The notes below the pieces were generated by a model. The model was not told where the DNA came from. It was given only the letters and a program-made list of their open reading frames with translations, and searched no databases. Below are positions 42,653 to 53,309 of a DNA stretch of 64,000 nt, one piece after another; the first letter of the stretch is position 1, and each line of letters starts with the position of its first letter. The stretch spans positions 12,108,001-12,172,000 of the forward strand of contig CM069875.1 of assembly GCA_036172665.1 (NCBI GenBank), in the 5' to 3' direction. A program made the position numbers and the translations under genes. This DNA is from Prosopocoilus inquinatus. Taxonomy: Eukaryota > Arthropoda > Insecta > Coleoptera > Lucanidae.

Positions 42653-42679
42653 TGAACAGATAAAACAGCGACATCCTAC
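42653..42679 (-). repeat. Fragment of the 50-bp dispersed motif
   Basis: GAACAGATAAAACAGCGACA followed by TCCTAC is the inverse of the 3' half of the motif at 12821-12872. Confidence 0.55.
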
Positions 42680-42880
42680 AAAAAAATGGGGGTTGGTACG
42701 TTTTAGATAAGCCCTATCCAATTGTTCCTCTCATCAGACATGGCAATGATCGATAATCATAGAAACGAGTTGTTGATGCAACTACATTCGTATGGGAAGT
42801 CACAAACCAAGTTGATTTATTTCATTGAAACTTACTCAAAAAAATCCGCTAAAGTATTACCATGGCAGCTTTAAGTATTA

Positions 42881-43025
42881 GGGCCGGATTCTGTAACTTA
42901 TTAACGGGCTGTTAAAATTTAGAGGTCCTTTAAAATTTAAAATATAGTTCCGTGATTGGTTGTTACCATAGCAAGAAAATTTAACATCCCTTTAAATTTA
43001 ACAGTTTTGATACAGAATAGACCCC
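42881..43025. mobile_element. 145-bp PIF/Harbinger-type MITE, TTA duplication
   Basis: GGGCCGGATTCTGTAAC and the inverse of GGGGTCTATTCTGTATC form the ends, with TTAACGGGCTGTTAAA and TTTAACAG inside. TTA lies at 42878-42880 and 43026-43028. It contains GATTGGTTGTTACCATAGCA, also found in 12873-13025. Confidence 0.8.
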
Positions 43026-43028
43026 TTA

Positions 43029-44197
43029 GGCCGCTAAAAACTTTTAGCGGATTCAAGTGTTGCTATGACGCTTGAGGTTACTAAAGATACATTTTTCGTT
43101 CTGAAAATAGTCCCCTAAGCAGCCATTTTGCGGAGCATGTATCAAAACATGATTTACAGTCTTATTCACAAAGCGTCATTTGCATTAAATGCTCCATTTA
43201 GTAGTTGGTAAGGATTTATAAATCGTCCATTTAGGTTTGATTTGTTAGTAAATTAAACAAAACCTTAACGGAAGCTAAATGAATGATTTAGCCGTTTTTC
43301 GTATTCATAAAGCTTCATTTAGCATACTTAATTAAACTGATGTAAAATAAATAAAACTGTTAATAAATTGGTCTTGTACAGAATAAAGTTAAATAAAGTT
43401 ATACAAGAACTTTAACTAGAATCTGACATGAAAAATATTTACAATTCCTCACTAGTAATCTGACTATACTGCCAAATACGAAGAAGCACCTATCTGCAAT
43501 CGACTCTGTCATAAATAAGGTACCTAATACTGTAGTCGAGGTGGTGTCAATGCACTAAAATGATAAACTTGAAATTGAAAATAAACATAACCGTTTTATG
43601 TGACGTCAATATATTTCATTGTGATACCGACAAAAATGTCACCCTAACTCGCCTACTCTGTCGACAAAAAAGAGTGAATGCTTAACAATAGATTGCTTGA
43701 AATACTGTTTTACAAAGTTACTAATCTCTGTTTTCTCTTTATTAGCCTTCGAAGCATGCCGTGAAAGTTCAAGGAAACAGTGGTACTTACGCAAGTAACA
43801 AAACTTTGACAATGAAAGTCATTTTGATTTTGAGTTTAAGGTTACTGCGAATGAAGCAAAGTTGCAATATTTGAAACAGTAAGATTTGCTCAAAAGAGTA
43901 ATTTTGCTTACAACGACGTGTAACTGTTCACATAAAATTTTGCGTTCCTTTACCTTTTTGTGCTTATAAGCCGTAGATGTAGTAATTTTAAATAAAGTTG
44001 TTCTGCCACCATTAAATTCTAATGTCTCGCGTGCGTCTGTAAATTATTTGTTCAAAGTGTTCATTTTTTAAATTATATTTAATATTTAAAATTGTACTTT
44101 GTTTTACATCGAGATGGTATCGTAGTGTTGAGTGCGACCTGAACATCGAGGGTGAATAGCGAGGCATCTTCAGCATGTTCGTACCAAAGGCTGAATT
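43029..44197. other. Region with short direct repeats, no gene recognised
   Basis: TTATTCACAAAGCGTCATTT (about 43165) and GTATTCATAAAGCTTCATTT (about 43300) are direct repeats of a Harbinger-like terminal type. The rest is unassigned. Confidence 0.35.
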
Positions 44198-44939
44198 AAG
44201 CTTTATTCTCACTATCGTGCAAGCGGCTTGCAATGCACGGGCAAGTAACAGGCTCTGCATGTGCCCGGCAAAGCACGCTGCTTGCATGCGGAGTTTTTTT
44301 CCTAAAATTATTTGCCGGAAACGTACCGTGCCGATTCAGCGTGTTGAGAGTTTAATTTAGTATTACATGAAGCGTGACAGAAATGATGAAACGTCAGCAA
44401 AGAGTTAATTTTTCATCCGCAATGGATGGAAAATTAATAGGTTGCATTATTTGCCACGCACGTGCAGAGTCCGTTCTGAACCCGTACATGCCCACCGCTG
44501 GCAGGATAGTTGCTGTATATGCGGGTTAGCATGTTGAATAAAGTTTTTTTCTCACTATCCTGTAAGCGATCTGCAATGCACGGGCCCGGAACGGGCTCTG
44601 CACGTGCTCGGCAAATATTGTAGCCTATGAATTCAATGCATTTTTCGGGTCGCATTCTTATTATGCGAGCGCCGGCCCGGCAAAGTACGCTGCTTACACG
44701 CAGAGTTTCTCCCTGATAATATATGCCGAATATGTACCGCGCCGATGCTCCGTGTTACGGAGTTTAGTTCAGTACTACCGCGTGCAAGCAGCGTGCTTTC
44801 CCGGGTCGTGTCCGTATAATGAGAATGCAATCCTGGAAAAACATCGAATTCATTGGTTACAATATTTGCCGAGCACGTGCAGAGCCCGTTCCTTGCCCGT
44901 GCATTGCAGGCCGCTTGCAGGATAGTGAGAATCAAGCTT
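44198..44939. repeat. Tandem pair of GC-rich hairpin MITEs
   Basis: Two adjacent copies (about 44198-44525 and 44536-44939) each begin TTCTCACTATC.TG.AAGCG and end with the inverse. Shared internal blocks are TGCAATGCACGGGC, GGCTCTGCA.GTGC.CGGCAAA and the GCTGCTT.CA.GC.GAGTTT run. The outer ends AAGCTTTATTCTCAC and GTGAGAATCAAGCTT pair. The local GC content is far above that of the flanks. Open frames here are products of the repeats. Confidence 0.7.
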
Positions 44940-45519
44940 TAAGATTAACACACAGAGTACTTGTAACTGTTTTTATTTAATAATAATTTGAACACACAGC
45001 AGAATCACATTTACAAGCTGAACTACTACGTACTTCTTACTTCTAATACGAACACGCAAGCGCATCACTACAGCTAGGACACATTAACACTCAACGGAAC
45101 ATTAAGGCGCATTCATACATTGCACTAACTTTCCCTCGCCTAATTTAAGAGTTATTATTTTAATATTTCTCAATAAACCTATCTGGTTTTGATCTAAAGC
45201 CTAATCTAATACATGTTCCAATAATTTCACTTAAAAATTTATGTAAACATGTGTGTATAAATTCATGAATTGTAATTTGCAATACATGTTTCAATTATAT
45301 TAATAAAAAGATGTTCTGCCAAATAGTAATTTAGAATGTTAATGTTGGTGAAAATGGTAACTCATTCTTCTAACTTCAAGTTGTTTTCTTTAAGCATTCT
45401 GGGAATGTTAGATTATGTTATCAAGGGTATCATCCAAACGGAGAGCACATGGTCATCACTGATTAAACTATCTTGAAGTTAAAATTATTTGTATACATTT
45501 ACCCACATAAACTAGCTGA
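44940..45519. other. AT-rich spacer, nothing recognised
   Basis: No supported gene or paired repeat. Confidence 0.3.
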
Positions 45520-46260
45520 AGTCGTTCTTCATTCATCTGGGTCAACAGCCAACGGCAACAATCAGTCACTAGAATTTACATTTAACATTTTTGTCACCAA
45601 ATGCTTTAACAAACACCGACTGGTACAGTTGACGCGCGGTGTACTATTTATTCCAGCTTAATAAGTCTTTACTTTTTGGAACGTTTTGTAAAAGTTGACA
45701 AATCGAACAATCGCGAAGAGTTACTTCGATGTTCTCATTGATATTGATCTCGCAAGCATTTTCATTTTTACAATCCCAGGATGACTCTCATGTAATAATT
45801 GTTTCACATGGTATTGCAATTTTTGTGGAATTACTACTCTGCTTCCATAACAAACTCATCCGTTATTGGCCATTCTGTTTTTATAAGATCGTAACCTTTC
45901 TGTGTTTCATTGGCAATGTCTAAACTCGAAAGGGGCAATTGACACATCTAATTCTTCGTCCTACGTTTAATCATTGAGGGGCAAACGCGTAAGGATATCC
46001 GCGCATTTAAGATTGGGTTTTAGAATAAGGTCATAATCGTGATTACTAAGAACAGCCCATCTTTTTATTTGGCTTGCTGTAAGGAGTGGTGTACCTGTTT
46101 TAGTACCCAATATTTTTTTTAACGGCTGATTATCAGTCACTAAAGTAAACTTTCTCCAGTATATGAACTTATGAAATCGTTTTACTGCAAATATTAATCC
46201 TAATGCCTCTTCGTAATTATAATGAATTAAAATAAAATATGTTGCTTGAGTGCCATTTAT
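45520..46260 (-). pseudogene. Gypsy (Ty3-type) retrotransposon pol fragment: RNase H to integrase zinc domain
   Basis: Read on the minus strand from about 46230: YNYEEALGLIFAVKRFHKFI, then FTLVTDNQPLKKILGTKTG and RWAVLSNHDYDLILKP. This is the end of a gypsy reverse transcriptase/RNase H, with the TD..PL RNase H motif near 46110-46140. After a frame break, GSRVVIPQKLQYHVKQLLHE and HPGIVKMKMLAR give the first half of the integrase H2C2 zinc-binding domain near 45760-45850. The catalytic core of integrase and the polymerase are missing, and several stops and shifts are present. Long terminal repeats are not visible. It differs from the gypsy element at 51.7 kb in sequence and strand. Confidence 0.82.
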
Positions 46261-46504
46261 TTTTTTCCGTATACTTTTTACACTTGGCTTGGTTCGGGGG
46301 CGTTAGTTTTTAAGTAAACTGACTGGAAAACGGCGGAGAAAACGTCGTCTTCTGCGTTGTCATCGTCTCGTGAGTCATGAATAATCTCGAGCGTATAACA
46401 AATCTTCTGTTTTTACGGGTCGCCTCTGGCGGACAAAGAACTAACTCTCCGTTTCGAATTGGAAACGACGACATTAAGCGATTTAGGCTTTATCTGCACT
46501 AAAT
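46261..46504. other. Spacer, GC-richer, nothing recognised
   Basis: Contains CGTCGTCTTCTGCGTTG-type sequence. It may be more of the gypsy relic or other decayed coding DNA, but no motif is readable. Confidence 0.25.
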
Positions 46505-46599
46505 TTCTTTGTCGGGAAAGCAGTGTACCATAACGAAACTGCAGCATATAAAGCGGCTTACAGACTTGAATGTGCATGCGGTAAGTCAAGGCATATACG

Positions 46600-46740
46600 C
46601 ATGCATGTGTCAGAAATTTTGTATTTTTTTGGCGAAATTTTCAGAACCATTGAAGATATTTCAAATTTCTTTTCAGATTATTATTCAGCATGAAAATGCA
46701 CAATTTTTAATAAATTAAACTAACTGAAAATTGTTTTTAT
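46600..46740. repeat. Fragment of the CAGGCTGT MITE family interior
   Basis: CAAATTTCTTTTCAGATTAT and TATTCAGCATGAAAATGC match the subterminal part of 10805-11329 (TTGCTTTTCAGATTATTAAT). Ends are lost. Confidence 0.5.
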
Positions 46741-47029
46741 TTCTGTGTTACAATATAAATTGATTTAATTTCAGTTATTAATAAATAAAACTATTAATTT
46801 AGACTTTAGTAAAACTATCTCTCACTTCCTTCGAATAACATTCGGTTTTGGCTACGGCCGATTAAGAGCTTTGTGAATTTTATCCAACAGTTGGATTTGG
46901 TGCGTCGTAAGTCACGTGACATATAGCATTACATGAAGACCCAATACAAGAACTAGAATAGCCTAGAAACTGCCCTTATAGATTAAATATTTTGAAAATA
47001 AGAGAAAATATTCTTCATGAAAAGGAGAA
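46741..47029. other. Spacer, nothing recognised
   Basis: No supported feature. Confidence 0.3.
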
Positions 47030-47129
47030 AGCCGGTTTTTTGGGTACCGCCTTGTAAAATAAACCGGCACCCGGCATGATGGTGACAAAACCAGAAAAGC
47101 CGGGAAAAACCGGCCAGTTGGCAACCCTA
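47030..47129. mobile_element. Truncated hAT end with CCGGC subterminal repeats
   Basis: On the minus strand the terminus reads TAGGGTTGCCAACTGGCCGG, a common hAT end. Inward, CCGGC/GCCGG occurs about six times in 90 bp. No opposite end was found. Confidence 0.55.
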
Positions 47130-48174
47130 GACGTATTGTATTTATGTTGTAACATATACGTGATTGTATTATTTTTTCCTTGTATTAATTTATTTAATTT
47201 AGCACCAACACATCCTTCTCTTTATAGTTAAGATATTCTTATAAAATTTAATGCAATTATAATGATACACAAAAAAATATAAAATGGTATCAAAGAAGCG
47301 TAAGCTAACAAGAAAAATAATAGAACAAAAAAAAATTCAAAAAGTATTAAAGGAATATATAACAACAAAAGTTTACCTTCCTGTGTAAGAAAAGGAGCAA
47401 CGTAAAAATAAAGGAACCACAGTTCGAATATTTAAAAATAATCAAACAACTTTTAGTGAAAAATAATTTCCATTTACAAACACCAAATAACCTAATCAGA
47501 TCAATAAAAGAATGGGAAATCGATGAAAATGTTGAATAATCAAAATGAAAAGTTAAAAGGACCAGAGAGCAGGGAATCTTGAACTTGAATCTTGAAAAGA
47601 CATCGAAAACCATCGACAAACTGAACGACATAACAGAAAACTTGACGTTTTCAAATTGCTTAATTTCAAAAAATCAAGTACTGACAGTTCATTTTTTTCT
47701 AATTTAATAATTTGTTCGTGTTATTGTAACTTTTGATGTCAAGGTGACTGATATTTCTAATGTGAAATTCAACCTGTTTGAAAAATAAGACTTCAGAATT
47801 CAAAAAAGACAGATTTGTATCTTCAAAAAATTGTAAAATTTCTCTTGATATTTTATATGTACTTTAAGATAACGAGTCACACACAAAAAACGAAAGAATG
47901 TCGTAATGTTGACTACTCACTACATTTTGTACGAATTAAACCAATATTCAGCTTCAGCAATACGAAAAACTCCAATACGTCATATTATATGTAAATTGTA
48001 TTTCAACAAAGGAGGGGGCTTTCATGTAAATTTGTATTTATAAAACTTTTAAAGAAAAGTATAAATACTGGTAAAAACTATTAACTTTTGTAAAAAAAAT
48101 TACAATTATTTTTAAGAGAATATCAAACAAATAAAAAAGCTTTTTAAAACGTGCTAAAAGAGTAATTTATTGAC
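47130..48174. other. AT-rich region, nothing recognised
   Basis: The open frame on the minus strand at 47347-47631 is low-complexity, rich in F, S and L, and not called. Confidence 0.35.
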
Positions 48175-48220
48175 TTACTTGACGTTTCGCAAATATAATT
48201 ATCTGCTTTATCAAAAAAAC
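48175..48220 (-). repeat. Decayed hammerhead-like motif (Penelope-type)
   Basis: On the minus strand TTGATAAA, then stem II GCAGAT/ATTTGC (6 bp), GAAA and CGTCAAG. The core is changed at two positions from CTGANGA, so it should be inactive. The layout matches Penelope-like pseudo-LTRs. Confidence 0.4.
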
Positions 48221-48715
48221 AAATAATTATATTTGTATATTGTTTGTTTCATATTCTCTGCAATTTTCACGAGCAAGACCTACCCAAAAATTAATTATTT
48301 TTAACAAGTTTTAGTCAACGACTCAATAAGTTTTCATGTAAAACTATTAACAACAGAGAGCAACAACCCTACAGCAATGAAAGGAGAATTAAATAGTACA
48401 TCTACTAATAGTAAAGGTCATGAAGCATTCCATTACAAAATGAGTTACATTGACTTCAATGTTTTCAAGTTTATCGAACTGTCTATAAGACCTTGTCACT
48501 TGAAATTTTTCTTAACGGTGTAAGTGAAAAAGCATTTTAAGACGAGTCTTTTGCAAAAAGCCACAAGTCTCTAGCGTCATTTGATTGGAAGATATTTTCA
48601 TTTGTTTGAAGTACTGCAACAGTGATGTATTAAAAAGTCGAATAACGCGTAAACGGTTTACATTAGGCCCTATGTATGGTGCATAAAGTCACATTAAAGT
48701 TGAGTTTGGATTCCG
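48221..48715. other. Spacer, nothing recognised
   Basis: No supported feature. Confidence 0.3.
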
Positions 48716-48717
48716 AA

Positions 48718-49250
48718 AATGTAAAAATATACAGGGAGATTCAGGCAACTCTTTCATTAAGAGTTTACGGACTTCCTCTTTGAATTTCTATTTCATATTT
48801 TGCGGTTATAAGTTAGCGATAATGATCTGTTAAAATATAATATTTCCAATTTTCGGGCACTTCCACTTGTACCGGAAGTTGCTGTCAACTTTCTTATTTT
48901 AAATGGAATACCCTATTTTTTATTGCATTTCTGAAATCTTCATGAAATTCTAAAAATATTTTTTGTAACATGTGATACAAGAAAAATTAGCCGTTTTAGA
49001 GATATTGCCATTTTTAAAAAAAAAGTTCAAAGTTGCCGTACCTTGTTTATGATGCTGCCATCTTTGTGTAACAAAAGCTATAATTTCAATTTTTGGCCTG
49101 TAGTAGGCTCATAAGCTTTCAGGTCATACCTAATTTTACACAAAATACCATAAGAATCAGAATTAAATGTTCTTTCGAAATGTATTAGCGTTCCCTATAC
49201 CTATACCCATACCTATACCTTTCTCTTTCTATTCACGTTTTTGTCTTTGA
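48718..49250. repeat. Arm of an AT-rich foldback family (copy 1)
   Basis: ACAGGGAGATTCAGGCAACT, TCCTCTTTGAATTTCTA, CTTGTACCGGAAGTTGCTG, TTATTTTAAATGGAATACCC and GCTCATAAGCTTTCAGGTCA match 59706-60190 in direct orientation, about 11 kb away. Only one arm is present. A CCTATA-type short tandem run lies at 49194-49220. Confidence 0.7.
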
Positions 49251-49844
49251 CACACCAATTTTTTCACTTTTTAAGTATTATTCCTGAATAGTGTGCTATG
49301 GAAATTTAACAAACTGAGGTTTTTTAAATTAATTTCTGACTAATTTCAATTTTATTTTAAAAATCAACAAACAATAATTAAATACATATCTATCATCTGA
49401 ACTTTTTGTTTACATATGCCGCATGTATTAGAATTCTTAGTATGACTATTTACACATTTACAAGGAGAAATTTGCAATACAAAATTTTATGAAAACTAAT
49501 AAATAAATCAGAAATATTAAAAATAATACACAAATTCTTGGTTATAATATTGGCTCTAAGTTGTCCTCGGCTATTATTTATTAGTAATAACTTTCTACTG
49601 TATCTAAGTAATAACGCATTTTCCTCCATATAACAACTTTTTTATTAACTTCTTGAATTGTCGATTTTTTTATCATCAAATACATTTAATATGTCTGTGT
49701 TTGATTATTCATTTTTTGGTTCTTCGTAGCGATTAAATTGTTTTTTTTTATTCCTATTGAAACTAATGATGATTAGATGGTTGTTAGTTTTTACATTTTT
49801 ATGATTTTATTAGGATGATTAGATTGCTTTTAGATCTTTTTAAG
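49251..49844. other. AT-rich spacer, nothing recognised
   Basis: May include the 5' part of the Penelope-like repeat that carries the motif at 49848; nothing coding is readable. Confidence 0.3.
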
Positions 49845-49847
49845 TGC

Positions 49848-49913
49848 TTTTAAGTTAGTAGCGTACTGAAGATGGCAGCTTAGCTGCCGAAATGCGTATC
49901 TACGGATATAAAA
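49848..49913 (+). ncRNA. Hammerhead-like motif of a Penelope-like element
   Basis: Core CTGAAGA (49866-49872), one extra T, stem II GGCAGC/GCTGCC (49874-49879 with 49883-49888), GAAA (49889-49892), a tiny stem III (AT-GCGT-AT) and predicted cleavage after C49900 (ATC). Stem I pairs GTA (49863-49865) with TAC (49901-49903), and further out TTTTA (49848-49852) with TAAAA (49909-49913). The extra T between core and stem II is unusual and may reduce activity. The downstream sequence, ATATAAAATTATTGT.GCGGAG, recurs inverted at 62.8 kb. Confidence 0.55.
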
Positions 49914-50028
49914 TTATTGTATGCGGAGATTCATTTTCAATTATTACTGAACCATTTAAGCATAGACTTTTCTAAAACAATTGAGTTTATTTGTTTCTTT
50001 TCAAATGTAGCTTATGCTTAATAGACAT

Positions 50029-50033
50029 ATTAC

Positions 50034-50085
<52 letters not shown>
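50029..50085. repeat. (ATT)n microsatellite
   Basis: About 18 uninterrupted ATT units with a TAC variant at the 5' end. The poly-isoleucine frame on the minus strand is an artefact of it. Confidence 0.97.
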
Positions 50086-50086
<1 letters not shown>

Positions 50087-50995
50087 TTTGGGTTTTGAAT
50101 TTAGCGTATTTTTTACATTTAAAACATAATTTACTCATTATTGCCGCGTAATTTATCGTAATATAGAAAATATCTATTTTTTGTTTAATTTCCCAACTCT
50201 GAACTGAAGTAAACATCCGCATCCATATATTCAAATTTTACAGATTCGTTTTCCCCGTCAGTAACAGAACAAAGCGCAGTTTGTAAATTTATTTTGCTGG
50301 TTATTATTAAACTCAGAAATTACAATGTATATGGAGAACTTGATGTTGCAGTTATTAGATTAAACTCGCTGGAGCGGCGAGACGCAACGGGCGATATGCG
50401 ATATGCAACCCCCTATGTAGTCCTAGCTACCGCTGCTGCATCTTGCAGCAAGTTGGGATTATCGATTCGCCGAGTTTTTAATTGCGCCGACTCCGCGCCC
50501 CCTTCCCCCTGATGACTGCATCTCACCTATTTCATTGCTTCCCTGTGTTTTGTACCATGTCTGCACACATTTTTACAAATACGCTGCATAATGCTAATAT
50601 AACAATCTGCCTTCAAATTTATTTCGTTTTTTCTGCTTTCCATGTTCAACACGTGCTACCCAAAATCGTGATGAAAGTGTGAATCTTGATAGCATCGCTA
50701 GTAGAGCTTCGATTAATGTCGGTCCTTGGGTGCTTTAATGATTTCAAATTCAATATTTATTTGTATTATTAGGCCAGTGCAAGTGCGAGCACTTGCACTA
50801 ACGCCTCGCCTTCGCAAGTGAGAGCACTTGCAAAACAGTTTCTGGCCGTGTGGTACACAGTATTTTTTGGTCCGACCTATTTTAAATTGTCTCAAAAAGT
50901 TAAAAAAAAAAAAACTTAAATATTTGCGCTAGGAAGTATGTATTACTATTAATTATAATCGGATCGAATCGATTTAAATCGTTTCATAAACACAC
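50086..50995. other. Region with a nested palindrome, no recognised gene
   Basis: AGTGCAAGTGC-GA-GCACTTGCACT at 50776-50799 is a perfect 11-bp palindrome, and GCAAGTG-AGAG-CACTTGC follows at 50814-50831. An open frame at 50294-50512 is GC-richer but has no recognised domain. Confidence 0.5.
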
Positions 50996-50997
50996 TA

Positions 50998-51699
50998 GGG
51001 GCATTCAACAAGAAAATCGATTAGTTCAAACGTCAGTGATTTGTCGTGACAGGTGACCTGTAACCTCTAACCAGCAAAAGTAACAATAAATTTAAATTTA
51101 ATAACGCCTTTTTTATCCCCGACATTGCTGATTTCAGTTTCGATTTTTCTATGATTGCTACTTCTGTTTCCACCAATGAACTGATACCGCTTTCTGCGGC
51201 ACTGCGCATGTCTCAAAAGAAGCATTACACGCTGAGGGATCCCATAAAATTGGAATAATAGCACAATAGCCCTTGTGAACGATATATTTCTTTATAAGGT
51301 CCAAATATAGTCTTTTGCACAAGGTATAATTTCACAATTTATTCATTAATCTAATGCGGCTCATGTCTTCTGGGCATTGCACCAGGAAGCGGTAACACGT
51401 CATCGAAGATGTCAGCGTATTTCTTTTTTAATTCCAAATTCCTGAGATCCATTTTTTTTTAAGGAGCGTGAGTCTCTTTTTACTTTTACTTAATTCTGAA
51501 ATAAACAACTAACACACATAACACTCACCACTTCTTATATTTGACAGCAAATGACACGTCGACGCCATATTTAATCGCATCGCATTGCATCGTGAAATTT
51601 TTACGATTAAAAATTTAATAATCGATGTTGAATCGATTCATATACGTTGAACGCTAAACTGTATGTAATCATAAATCGATTGTATCCGTTGAATGCCCC
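50998..51699. mobile_element. 702-bp TA-flanked DNA element, GGGGCATTCAAC ends
   Basis: GGGGCATTCAACAAGAAAAT and the inverse of GGGGCATTCAACGGATACAA form the ends, with TA at 50996-50997 and 51700-51701. TCGATT-containing subterminal sequence lies on both sides. Decayed open frames on the minus strand (51067-51460) have no readable domain. It lies immediately upstream of the gypsy relic. Confidence 0.72.
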
Positions 51700-51772
51700 T
51701 AATGTCTAACACCAGATTTCGAACTGAAGTAAAACATTTTCGATCTAACCTAAAAAATAAAAAAATTTCACT

Positions 51773-51994
51773 TTGCGAGTCGTACTCACGTTCGATAAAA
51801 CAAGCTGCAACGTATTATATACAAAAATAAGCCAACAAAAAGTGACAAATTGCCAAAATAGAAATTTACACTCAAATCAAAATAAATCGGAAACTTTTGA
51901 ATGTAAAAGATGTAATACAACTCACGGACGGAAAGCATGTCCTGCTTTTGGCAAAAGTTGTAAGCGTTGCAAACGCAAGAATTATTTTACTTAA
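51773..51994 (+). pseudogene. Gypsy gag/pol zinc-knuckle segment
   Basis: The C-terminus reads ETFECKRCNTTHGRKACPAF then GKSCKRCKRK, two CCHC-like knuckles (C-x2-C-x4-H-x4-C, then C-x2-C-x4-H/N lost) of the kind at the gag-protease junction of insect gypsy elements. It would bind retrotransposon RNA during packaging. A stop ends the frame at 51994, and the downstream protease catalytic DTG segment is missing: sequence jumps from a WFEQI block to the KLLTFSNHKLPV-type block in another frame. Confidence 0.7.
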
Positions 51995-52131
51995 TGCTGT
52001 AATTTATATGTATCGATTGTTGAAAAAGAAACTGTTACTACAAAAGATTGGTTTGAGCAAATAGCTTTTCTCCGCAATAATAACGTAAATTTTAAATTCA
52101 AATTTCTAAACTAAAAATTAAATACTCTGAA

Positions 52132-52653
52132 GTGAAAAATCTTCTGACATTTTCTAATCATAAATTGCCAGTTATTGGTGAGACTGTAGCAAAAATCCAA
52201 GTCAAAAAAAAGTTTGATACAGTAAAATTCTTAATTGTTAATCAGTCAGTTCATCCAATACTTGGTAAAGATACTTGCGTTAAATTTGGATTGATTAAAA
52301 GAGTCGATTCAGTTAATGTACCAGATGATTTATTTGATGGAATTGGTTGCTTCAAAGGGTACAAATACGATATTGATCTAATTAAAAATCCAATTCTACC
52401 TATATATACAGCAAGAAAAATTCCTTATGCATTACGCGATGAAGTTAAAAAAGAATTAGATAGTATGGTAGAATTAGGAATTATGAAGCCAATAAATGAG
52501 CCTACTCCAGCAGTATCGCCGATGGTTGTAGTACACCGCAATGGAAATTTGCGTTTATGTATTGACCCTTCCGCGATTAATAAAAATTTAAGACGTCGAC
52601 ATTACCCACTGAATACAATTGAAGAAATTGAGACAAGGATCAAAGGATCCTAA
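52132..52653 (+). pseudogene. Gypsy pol: end of protease and start of reverse transcriptase
   Basis: The 173-codon frame carries the protease C-part (FLIVNQSVHPILGKDTCVKF) and, after a linker, the reverse transcriptase fingers: IPYALRDEVKKELDSMVELG, PTPAVSPMVVVHRNGNLRLC and IDPSAINKNLRRRHYPLNTI. The frame ends at EEIETRIKGS, where the inserted element interrupts the codon order just before the LDCKKGFWQ block that resumes at 53985. No polymerase active-site residue lies in this part. Confidence 0.85.
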
Positions 52654-52818
52654 TGATTTACACTTTTATGGCCGGTTTCACAAAGCTTCGTTAAATATTT
52701 AAGTTCCGATTAACTCTGTAACGAATGATTAAATCAGAAAACAACTGAATTTAACGATGATTAAACTAACGATGATTACTAAACGGCTCGCTCCGTAATC
52801 GGTCGTCAAATAGTCTAA

Positions 52819-52964
52819 TGGCCGGTTGCACCAAACACTTAAGTCGAGCTTAAATTTAAGTACTGCTTATAATGTGACATTTGAGGTTACAAAACAGTCA
52901 ATAAATCACATTCTAAGCGGTGCTTAAAGTTAAGCTGACCTTAAGTGTTTGGTGCAACTGGCCA
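52819..52964. mobile_element. 146-bp MITE nested in the Harbinger element
   Basis: TGGCCGGTTGCACCAAACAC and the inverse of TGGCCAGTTGCACCAAACAC form the ends, continued by TTAAGTCGAGCTTAA and TTAAGCTGACCTTAA-type arms. Flanking TAA and TTA suggest a TWA duplication with one change. Confidence 0.85.
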
Positions 52965-53309
52965 TTAATGCTTCGTTTACTTCTGTCTAATCAGGCGTTA
53001 GATTAATCGATAGAATTCCAGCGATTAAAAAGTAACGAGTGGATTTTTCATAGTTATTATAAAGCTTTTTTTTAAAAAATATATAAAAAAATTCCACACA
53101 TATATCTAAAAAATAATTATAATTTTATTTAAAAATGTAACGTACCTTAAATATGAAAAATAATGACATTTCTGTACTTTTTACTCAGTTGGTTTATTAA
53201 TTAATTTTTACGACACTATTTCGGAAATTATTTTCAACAACAAACAATTCAAAATTATTTCAAAATGTCTGCAACCTCACTTTCTTCTCTGACGATAAAG
53301 AAATGCCTC

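Noticed and set aside
44012..44935. Overlapping open frames in GC-rich DNA, as if a gene or CpG island
   Set aside because: They coincide with inverted and tandem copies of one repeat, in several frames and both strands; no domain or splice structure is present.
45473..45923. Plus-strand frames at 45.5-45.9 kb
   Set aside because: They are antisense to the gypsy integrase/RNase H remnant on the minus strand.
47347..47631. 94-codon minus-strand frame rich in F, S and L
   Set aside because: Composition is that of AT-rich non-coding DNA; no signal or domain pattern beyond hydrophobic bias.
49194..49220. CCTATA tandem run as telomere-like sequence
   Set aside because: It is only four imperfect units and does not match the insect TTAGG repeat.
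50001..50234. Open frame with a poly-isoleucine run
   Set aside because: It is the translation of the (ATT)n microsatellite and not a gene.
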